Origin: Bermanella sp047628755
Lineage (GTDB): Bacteria; Pseudomonadota; Gammaproteobacteria; Pseudomonadales; Oceanobacteraceae
DNA: 24,070 nt
Reading direction: 5' to 3'
NCBI GenBank assembly: GCA_047628755.1
Contig: JBLHVV010000042.1
Coordinates: forward strand, 1-24,070
Positions 7,716 through 12,996 of the stretch are shown piece after piece. The translations under genes were made by a program, and so were the position numbers. The notes beneath the pieces were generated by a model, which was not told the origin of the DNA, did no database searches, and worked only from the letters and a program-made list of their open reading frames with translations. Numbering within the stretch: position 1 is the first letter of the stretch; each line of letters begins with the position of its first letter.

Positions 7716-9179
7716 CTAAAATGGGCTATCGATAGGATTCATACCCACGTACACAGACTTGCTTTGGGTATAACTGTTTAAGGTTTCAACACCATTTTCG
7801 CGGCCCACACCAGACTGTTTATAGCCACCCACTGGCATTTCGGCCGGCGAATTCCCATAACTATTGATCCAGCAAATGCCCGCGTTTAACTGATGAATCA
7901 CCCGATGGGCACGTTGAATGTTCAAACTAAAAACACCGGCACCCAGGCCCAAGTCGGTATTATTAGCGCGCTTAATAACGTCAGCTTCGTCTTCAAATAC
8001 CAGCACACTCATAACCGGACCAAAAATTTCTTCTTTAACAATAGCCATATCATCGTGACAATCGGTAAAGACAGTAGGAGCAACAAAATAACCGTTTGGT
8101 GCCGACGCTGGTGACAACGCGTGGCCACCAGTAAGTAAAGTGGCCCCTTCGGCTTTGCCTTTTTCAATATACTCAAGGACTAACTTCTGATGGTCTTTAG
8201 AAATTAATGCACCAAAGTTAACTTTAGGATCAAGTGGATCCCCCGCTATAATATTATTTTCTGTGCGCACTTTAAGTTCTGCCAAAAAGGCATCAATAAT
8301 ATTTTTATGAACATAAACACGGGTGCAGTTAGTGCATACCTCGCCCTGAGTATAAAAGTTACCTAACATGGCGGCGCTTACGGCCTCGGTTACATTAGCG
8401 TCGTCAAACACCAACAGTGGCGACTTACCACCAAGCTCCATGGTTACCTCTTTTAAATTACTGGCCGCCGCTTGCATGACTTTTTTACCTGTTCCCACTT
8501 CGCCAGTAAAAGACACTTTTTCAATATCAGGATGGTAACAAAGCCACTGACCAACTTCAGCCGCACCTTGCACCACATTAAATACACCTGGTGGCATGCC
8601 CGCGTCTATAAACACTTGGGCCAATTTAATTGCGCCTAATGGCGTTTCTTCAGAAGGTTTAAAAATTAATACGTTACCCGCCGCTAACGCTGGACCCGAC
8701 TTCCAGCAAGCAATTTGTAAAGGATAATTCCATGCGCCAATGCCCGCACAAATGCCTAAGGGTTCTTTGCGAGTATAAAAAAAGTCACTGCCCACCGACT
8801 GCTGAATGCCCATTTGAGTAGGCGCTAGCCCTGCAAAGTATTCAATAACGTCGGCACCCGTTTCAACGTCAACACAATCGGCCTCTTGAATGGGCTTACC
8901 TGTGTCTAACACCTCTACACGGGCCAGCTCGTGGTTTCTTTCGCGCAACAACGCCACGGCCTTATGTAAAATACGGCTGCGCTGAATAGGTGTTAAAGCC
9001 GACCAAACAGCAAACCCTTGCTTAGCACTTTCTATGGCCTGTTGTTGAATAAACTGGTCGGCCACTTCTACCTGATAAATTATTTGGTCGGTGGCAGGGT
9101 TTTTAACTGGAAACATTTCAGAGCTTTTATTGGCTAAAAACGCACCATGAATAAAATTCTGATAAACGGGTGTTGTCAT
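7716..9179 (-). CDS. betB: betaine aldehyde dehydrogenase
   Basis: Cytoplasmic NAD(P)-dependent ALDH that makes glycine betaine, the osmoprotectant. With the ATG at 9179 the protein has 487 residues (E. coli 490). It shows N151 (in GAWNYPLQ), the glycine motif FTGEVGTG, general base E248 (in MELGGKSP) and nucleophile C282 (in GEVCTNC). The position three after the nucleophile is a second cysteine (C285) where I remember Gly in E. coli and Pseudomonas enzymes. The start is set by GGAG six bases upstream, at the end of betI; a GTG at 9191 is in frame but lacks this. Second gene of the operon. Confidence 0.95.
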   Translation of the reverse strand: MTTPVYQNFIHGAFLANKSSEMFPVKNPATDQIIYQVEVADQFIQQQAIESAKQGFAVWSALTPIQRSRILHKAVALLRERNHELARVEVLDTGKPIQEADCVDVETGADVIEYFAGLAPTQMGIQQSVGSDFFYTRKEPLGICAGIGAWNYPLQIACWKSGPALAAGNVLIFKPSEETPLGAIKLAQVFIDAGMPPGVFNVVQGAAEVGQWLCYHPDIEKVSFTGEVGTGKKVMQAAASNLKEVTMELGGKSPLLVFDDANVTEAVSAAMLGNFYTQGEVCTNCTRVYVHKNIIDAFLAELKVRTENNIIAGDPLDPKVNFGALISKDHQKLVLEYIEKGKAEGATLLTGGHALSPASAPNGYFVAPTVFTDCHDDMAIVKEEIFGPVMSVLVFEDEADVIKRANNTDLGLGAGVFSLNIQRAHRVIHQLNAGICWINSYGNSPAEMPVGGYKQSGVGRENGVETLNSYTQSKSVYVGMNPIDSPF

Positions 9180-9180
9180 C

Positions 9181-9771
9181 TTATGCTCCACGAACTGAAA
9201 TTAAGGATAGAACGTACTGCTTAGCCTGAAGTTCGGCTTTTCTAAATTCTGACTCGTTAGATTTTGCCAAAACAGCACGCAGCCACAGGCCGTCGATCAT
9301 GGCGGCGGTTAAACTAGCGGCTTCTAAAGCCTGCTCTTGGTTCATATATTGTCTAAACGAACAAGCCAAATTGCTGTTAAGTCGCTTAGCATTAACCACC
9401 TGTAAGCGATGTAGGCTTTCGTCGTGCATGGACTGCGCCCAAAAACTCAGCCAGGTTCGAGTGATACTGAATTTTTGTTGAATGTGGGAAAAATTGGCTT
9501 CAACAATAAACATTAAACGTTGCTCAGCAGTACAGCCCGCCTGTGTTTTAGCCAATAAATTGTATTTTAGACTGCTTAATAAATGCCGCACAGTGGCTTC
9601 GATTAAAACCTGCTTACCCCCAAAATAATGACTGATAATGCCCGAAGACATACCTGCACGCTGACTGATGCTGTTGATGGTAGTGGCCGATAAACCAAGC
9701 TCTGCTACCGAGTCTAAAGTCGCTTCAATTAACTGCAGGCGACGAATAGGCTCCATTCCGACTTTAGGCAT
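9181..9771 (-). CDS. betI: TetR-family choline-responsive repressor
   Basis: A 196-residue regulator. MPKVGMEPIRRLQLIEATL at the start is the hallmark of BetI, and E. coli BetI is 195 aa. The helix-turn-helix TINSISQRAGMSSGIISHYF lies at about 31-50; the rest is the ligand and dimer domain. In known systems BetI represses the bet genes and choline relieves it. I chose ATG 9771 because it matches the family start; a TTG at 9795 would add eight residues and run through the probable operator. Neither start has a good Shine-Dalgarno. First gene of the betI-betB-betA-choX-choW-choV operon; its stop lies one base before the betB ATG. Confidence 0.94.
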   Translation of the reverse strand: MPKVGMEPIRRLQLIEATLDSVAELGLSATTINSISQRAGMSSGIISHYFGGKQVLIEATVRHLLSSLKYNLLAKTQAGCTAEQRLMFIVEANFSHIQQKFSITRTWLSFWAQSMHDESLHRLQVVNAKRLNSNLACSFRQYMNQEQALEAASLTAAMIDGLWLRAVLAKSNESEFRKAELQAKQYVLSLISVRGA

Positions 9772-9778
9772 ATTTTTT

Positions 9779-9796
9779 ATTAATCGATCGTTCAAT
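9779..9796. promoter_or_regulatory. probable BetI operator
   Basis: An 18-bp imperfect palindrome, ATTAATCGATCGTTCAAT, 14 of 18 positions symmetric, centred on CGATCG. It begins 8 bases upstream of the betI ATG and covers the expected transcription start below the TATAGT box, a place where a TetR repressor would act and autoregulate. Assignment to BetI rests on position and symmetry only. Confidence 0.5.
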
Positions 9797-9804
9797 TAAA
9801 ATAA

Positions 9805-9810
9805 ACTATA
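9805..9810 (-). promoter_or_regulatory. candidate -10 box of the bet operon
   Basis: TATAGT on the minus strand, 34 bases upstream of the betI ATG and just outside the candidate operator. The -35 at 16-18 bases is poor (for example TGTATT), so activation or a weak basal promoter is possible. Confidence 0.3.
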
Positions 9811-9849
9811 GCGTGTTATGAGGCATTAATACACCCTAAGGCTAATTTA

Positions 9850-10065
9850 AAACCCTGTCTTCTTTCCAAACTCTGTCTTCTTTCCATACCCTGTCGTCTT
9901 TCCATACCCTGTCGTCTTTCCATACCCTGTCGTCTTTCCATACCCTGTCGTCTTTCCAAACTCTGTCGCCTTTCCATACTCTGTCGTCTTTCCATACTCT
10001 GTCGCCTTTCCATACTCTGTCGTCTTTCCATACTCTGTCGCCTTTCCATACTCTGTCGTCTTTCC
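9850..10065. repeat. 18-bp tandem repeat, 12 copies
   Basis: Exactly twelve 18-bp units of the form ATACYCTGTCGYCTTTCC without gaps. Units 3-6 are identical with CCC; units 7-12 alternate CGC/CGT, which reveals a 36-bp higher-order unit and recent slippage or unequal exchange. The last unit runs straight into the dispersed palindrome at 10062, whose own left flank (CTGTCGTCTTTCC) is the repeat unit. Because 18 is a multiple of three, two overlapping minus-strand frames stay open (hexapeptide MERRQS in one, WKDDRV in the other); these look like by-products rather than genes. Confidence 0.95.
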
Positions 10066-10083
10066 CGCGAAGGCGGGAATCCA
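10062..10083. repeat. dispersed palindromic repeat, copy 3
   Basis: Hairpin TTCCCGC-GAAG-GCGGGAA (10062-10079) followed by TCCAT, the same element as at 3060 and 39. It joins the 18-bp array without a spacer. It could end the upstream side of the bet operon region. Confidence 0.75.
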
Positions 10084-10085
10084 TT

Positions 10086-10290
10086 AAACGAAAACACAAA
10101 TAAGATCAAAACCAGTCACTTAACCTAGCGATAGAATTAGTGAGGCATTTTTCAGATGAAGCATAAGTAGTATTTTTTAATATAAAAGAACCCCACATCA
10201 ACATATGGAATCTCGTATACTGGTTATCATATTAATGCCCTACACTATTCAATACGTCTGAGACAGAAAATGAAGAGGCTATAATTTAAA
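10086..10290. other. intergenic, no feature recognised
   Basis: About 200 AT-rich bases between the repeat array and the XRE-like remnant. Short frames such as MESRILVII (starting 10205) end quickly. Nothing convincing is seen. Confidence 0.4.
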
Positions 10291-10468
10291 AACATCTTTG
10301 ACGTAATTACACAGGATACTGAAGAGTCTGCTGATTAAGAGTGTTGAGCTAGGTGTCGCACAACCTAAAATTAGCGAAATAACACGTGGGAAAGTTGCAG
10401 CCTGTTCAGCTGAATACAAGCAAGCATTTGGTAGTATTGACGAACATCTAAATTCAAAAAATAACTAA
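10291..10468 (+). pseudogene. remnant of an XRE/HTH antitoxin-like gene
   Basis: Two plus-strand frames that look like parts of one small HTH protein. The first (10291-10335) reads NIFDVITQDTEESAD and ends at TAA 10336. The second (about 10325-10468, shifted by one base) reads VELGVAQPKISEITRGKV and continues to TAA 10466. The block LGVAQPKISEITRGK resembles the recognition helix of HigA-like antitoxins (HTH_37 type), and NIFD...EEsAD resembles their N-terminus. The stretch between the two, including the first helices, seems deleted, and no start codon serves the second frame. No toxin gene is seen next to it. It overlaps the end of the LRR gene by 15 bases on the other strand. Confidence 0.45.
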
Positions 10469-11029
10469 TAAGTCATTTCTTTCTTGGCCTAATTCTCTTA
10501 ATCTATCTTTAATATCATTCGAGAATATATTCCCTTCAATACAGAGCCATCGAAGTTGTTTAGCGTTTGCTGCCCATCCAATTAATGCCTCTCCGCCTTT
10601 GTCACCAATACCAGATTGCACAAGTCCTATCTCTGTAATCGTTTGGGGTAAACTTTTGATTAAAATCAAAACCCCCTCATCTCCTAAATTTGAATTATAA
10701 CTCATACTGAAGGATTGCAACGAAGGGCCCCCATTTTCATGCACGGTCTTTATTGCTTCTGCTATTGATTTTATCTGATTAAGATTTAAATCGGCGTCAC
10801 GCAAATGTAAGTCATAACTTGATTCACCATTTTTTAATGACAAAAGAGTTTCAGCTACTTTGTTACTGACTGGATTGTTAATTGACTTAAGTGCATTAAT
10901 TAGTGGATTAATAATCGGCTCTTGTTTTTCTAAAAGTGAATTATTTGCAAATACTTGCATTGCAATTGAAAAACTAAACAGACAAACCGAAGCTGTTTTA
11001 AGTAATGTTCTTATATACGACCTTTTCAT
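10454..11029 (-). CDS. secreted leucine-rich-repeat (RNI-like) protein in an integron cassette
   Basis: A 191-residue protein with a signal peptide (basic MKRSYIR, hydrophobic to about 26, cleavage likely after VFA at 28). The mature part (about 75-185) has about three 25-28-residue units of the ribonuclease-inhibitor type: YDLHLRDADLNLNQIKSIAEAI, LQSFSMSYN...LGDEGVLILI, and ITEIGLVQSGIGDKGGEALI. It closes with LRWLCIEGNIF. No catalytic motif; a periplasmic or extracellular binding protein is likely but the partner is unknown. The ATG lies 18 bases after the crossover point of an attC site, as in a gene cassette read in cassette orientation. No attC follows its stop, where an XRE remnant begins instead. 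Confidence 0.75.
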   Translation of the reverse strand: MKRSYIRTLLKTASVCLFSFSIAMQVFANNSLLEKQEPIINPLINALKSINNPVSNKVAETLLSLKNGESSYDLHLRDADLNLNQIKSIAEAIKTVHENGGPSLQSFSMSYNSNLGDEGVLILIKSLPQTITEIGLVQSGIGDKGGEALIGWAANAKQLRWLCIEGNIFSNDIKDRLRELGQERNDLLVIF

Positions 11030-11042
11030 AATTCATCATCTC

Positions 11043-11142
11043 TATAACGGCGTTTTAAGCGGCGAATTACAGTTGAATAAAATACGTGAAACTCGAACAA
11101 AAAGCCAACTGTAATTTGTCCCACTTGAAAACCCTTGTTATG
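11043..11142 (-). repeat. integron attC recombination site
   Basis: Read on the minus strand, the site has R'' CATAAC, L'' TTTTCAAG, an arm ATTACAGTTG, a loop of about 30 bases, the matching arm CAACTGTAAT, L' CTTAAAA and R' GTTATAG. The arms fold into one long imperfect hairpin. L'' carries one extra C with respect to L', the extrahelical base that gives attC its strand polarity, which fixes the orientation as minus. The predicted crossover (G/TT) lies between 11048 and 11047. No integrase gene and no attI are in the window, so this may be a stray cassette or the edge of a chromosomal integron array. Confidence 0.72.
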
Positions 11143-11217
11143 TTTTTATACTCCATTTAATAGACCCGAAAATTCCCCCCAACGATCTAGCTTTTCACTT
11201 GAACTTAGTAACCTTAG

Positions 11218-11388
11218 TTAATGTATAATTATCGATGTTTCACCACCAGAAAATTCAATTATCATATTTGGATCACATATAATCTTTGATGGATTATTTT
11301 AACAATAATTACAATCAAAAACTCACGAATTAAACTCTTCCAGATATCTTGTTACTTCTATTTCAACTTGCCACCGATCACAACTACA
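11218..11388 (-). pseudogene. decayed cassette open frame
   Basis: A 57-codon minus-strand frame that still looks protein-like (CSCDRWQVEIEVTRYLEEFN, then after a stop VFDCNYC, then after a second stop NNPSKIICDPNMIIEFSGGE) and ends at TAA 11218, 75 bases before the attC site. In cassette order this would be the gene belonging to that attC. Two in-frame stops and no start codon mark it as dead, if it ever was a gene. Not recognised; regularly spaced cysteines suggest a metal site. Confidence 0.3.
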
Positions 11389-11532
11389 TGACCTTTATAA
11401 TTCATGATCATAAATACCTACTGCTCATCGATAACGCTGAAACATAACGAGAGTGTAGAAAAATACGATGTTTAGACAAGTTTCCCTACTCCTCAAAAAT
11501 TCTATTTAATTTCGCTGTGTTTTATCGAGCTT

Positions 11533-11705
11533 TCAATACATTAGCCATTGGGCCGTGGCTTTCACTTCGCCGCGTACACTGATTCTGCTCAAGCCCTTAT
11601 TGCTGGTGATATTTCCAAATACAGGTTCGATAAATCACATTCCTTGGCTGTATAATCGTCGGCATTCTGCCTATCTATTTTCTGCTTCATTAAATCTAAG
11701 TAAGT
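11533..11705 (-). mobile_element. IS1182-type transposase, C-terminal remnant
   Basis: Two frames give the end of an IS1182-family DDE transposase: TYLDLMKQKIDRQ (from 11705) and, after a frameshift, EPVFGNITSNKGLSRISVRG then EVKATAQWLMY with stop TGA at 11535-11533. MKQKID...EPVFGNI...RG...A.QW.MY is the conserved tail of that family as I know it. The catalytic domain and the N-terminus are absent. The sequence down to about 11455 (GGGAAACTTGTC ... TTTTTCTACACTCTCGTTA on the minus strand) could contain the IS end, but I cannot find the other end. Confidence 0.7.
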
Positions 11706-11709
11706 TATC

Positions 11710-11826
11710 TTTTCTGCATTGTGAACAATGACACATGGCGATTTCTTTAATCTCGCCTTTATATTCATAGCGAACCTTACCGCAAAGACAACTCCATTTA
11801 TCATTGTAATCCCTAATGTGTATAAC
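11710..11826 (-). pseudogene. GFA-domain (CENP-V/GFA) protein, N-terminal remnant
   Basis: The minus-strand frame reads WSCLCGKVRYEYKGEIKEI then AMCHCSQCRK (11796-11710), with IHIRDYNDK before it. C-L-C-G-K-V-R-Y-E and C-H-C-x-x-C-R-K are the zinc ligands of the GFA family (glutathione-dependent formaldehyde-activating-like). No ATG precedes it and the frame passes directly into the IS1182 remnant after CRK, so at most the first third of the gene is left. An overlapping 86-codon open frame (11849-11589) spans both fragments in shifted frames and is not a real gene. Confidence 0.6.
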
Positions 11827-12166
11827 ATTTTATTCATGCAAATGCCCATGCTTGGATTGTCTAAATTTCGGTGTCTCGCAATCTTTTTTTATAAACTTTT
11901 TGTTCTGCACGATTTTTATAGGTGCCAAGATAAGCGTGTCTAAAAAACCCTGGAGGGGTACTGACTTTTTAGGTATTGATCTGTTCGAAAGCACAGCAAG
12001 CTTCAACCTTGGGCTGAAAACTAGAATGGTTATTATCGGGGAATTGATATATCTTGAATACCGCATTGCTTACGAATGCATTTTCTTCGCAATTTTTTAG
12101 ATCGAATTATTGAGGACAATGCGATAGTAGCTGACACATGCTCCTTATCTTCAATTTAAGTTCAAC
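11827..12166. other. degenerate intergenic stretch
   Basis: About 340 bases without a recognisable gene. Minus-strand fragments such as AYLGTYKNRAEQKVYKKRL (near 11930) have a protein-like look but contain stops and I cannot name them. Short open frames on both strands here lack ribosome sites and family features. Confidence 0.4.
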
Positions 12167-12442
12167 CGACTTTTCTCACTGTTTTAATTCTACAATTACG
12201 ACAGCGTCTTATCAGTTGGTCAGTGGAATATTGTATTCTATTGATACTTTAACAGACGCGGGTATTTCAGGATCTACCAATAACTGAAAAATGCCACGTA
12301 AGGAGTTTTACTATGGGATGCATTCGTTTCGAGGTAAGTTACGATTCCGCTTTTTGGCCACTTCGCCTTCTATAATATCGGCAATTTAATTGGCGCGTAA
12401 ATTATCGAATACTTTCTGTTTGGTGGCGGTATAGACGATCAT
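12167..12442 (-). pseudogene. DUF2075-type nuclease/helicase, N-terminal remnant with in-frame stops
   Basis: Starting at ATG 12442 one continuous frame reads MIVYTATKQKVFDNLRAN, stop, IADIIEGEVAKKRNRNLPRN, ECIP, two stops, NSLRGIFQLLVDPEIP, VSIEYNIPLTN, two stops, DAVVIVELKQ, stop, EKS. Despite five stops no frameshift separates the blocks, so it decayed mainly by substitution, with a small deletion before DAVV. The blocks resemble the start of DUF2075 proteins, whose N-terminus has a PD-(D/E)XK-like nuclease pattern (here the ELKQ part remains) before an ATPase/helicase domain. The helicase part is gone. ATG overlaps the stop of the upstream MazG-like gene (ATGA), so the two were one operon. 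Confidence 0.6.
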
Positions 12443-12819
12443 GACTCGGTATCTCTATCAGAGCCATTCTGTCTATATTCAGTATATTTTTTAACACTGC
12501 CTTTTACTAAATCGGCAGGATATTTGGCGGCGTTTTTAACCATTTTTTGTTCAACGGCTTCTAATATGTTTACATTTAGTTTGGTGGCTAGGCGTAATAG
12601 ATAGATTTGTACATCGGCCATTTCATCGACAATGGCCTGGTATTGATCAGGGGATAGGTTTTTAGACTGTTCTTCGGTTAACCATTGAAAGCACTCTACA
12701 AGTTCAGATGCTTCAACGCTTAACGCCATAGATAAGTTTTTAGGCGAATGAAATTGATCCCAATCACGCTCATCGGCAAAAGCTTGCAGTTTTGTTTTTA
12801 GTATTTCTAACTTATCCAT
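12439..12819 (-). CDS. MazG-like nucleotide pyrophosphohydrolase (RS21-C6 / dCTPase type)
   Basis: A 126-residue all-alpha NTP pyrophosphohydrolase. The Mg-binding motif is complete: E-A-S-E-L-V-E at about 36-42 (EXXE pattern) and D-E-M-A-D-V at about 64-69 (EXXD). FHSPKNLSMALSVEASELVE and FQWL are typical of the RS21-C6/dCTPase branch, which hydrolyses dCTP or modified (d)NTPs to the monophosphate and pyrophosphate. It appears intact. Its stop overlaps the start of the DUF2075 remnant, so it is the surviving member of a pair. House-cleaning of damaged nucleotides or a role in a phage-defence unit are both possible. Confidence 0.88.
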   Translation of the reverse strand: MDKLEILKTKLQAFADERDWDQFHSPKNLSMALSVEASELVECFQWLTEEQSKNLSPDQYQAIVDEMADVQIYLLRLATKLNVNILEAVEQKMVKNAAKYPADLVKGSVKKYTEYRQNGSDRDTES

Positions 12820-12852
12820 TTAAACCACAACTTGTGAGGCTAGGTCAAAATT

Positions 12853-12869
12853 GAGCACGGGAAGTGCTC
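12853..12869 (-). terminator. possible weak terminator between phosphatase and MazG-like genes
   Basis: Hairpin GAGCAC-GGGAA-GTGCTC with a short AATTTT tail on the minus strand. It lies about 130 bases after the alkaline phosphatase stop and 34 bases before the MazG-like start. The T-run is short. Confidence 0.3.
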
Positions 12870-12996
12870 TTAATGGTGAATTCTTAACCAAGCAGTTTAA
12901 TTTTTATGTACGTAAATAAATTTATATTCTATTTTATATGAACTGTTATACCTTTTTGATAGTTTTTTAACAATGGTTGCATTTTGTCTTTATACG

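Noticed and set aside
9773..9795. TTG start of betI at 9795
   Set aside because: The first eight residues would be encoded by the operator palindrome; the family begins at MPK (9771).
9850..10065. CRISPR array
   Set aside because: Units are contiguous 18-mers with no spacers and there are no cas genes.
9816..10109. Two overlapping minus-strand frames of 97 and 85 codons made of hexapeptide repeats (MERRQS; WKDDRV)
   Set aside because: Both arise because the 18-bp tandem repeat has no stop in two frames; no ribosome site, no shared non-repeat domain, and the hairpin element forms the N-terminus.
11589..11849. 86-codon minus-strand open frame
   Set aside because: It crosses from a GFA fragment (in another frame) into an IS1182 transposase fragment; it is a chance frame over two pseudogenes.
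11728..12100. Open frames of 71, 94 and 78 codons on both strands
   Set aside because: AT-rich, no ribosome sites, no recognisable domains, mutually overlapping.
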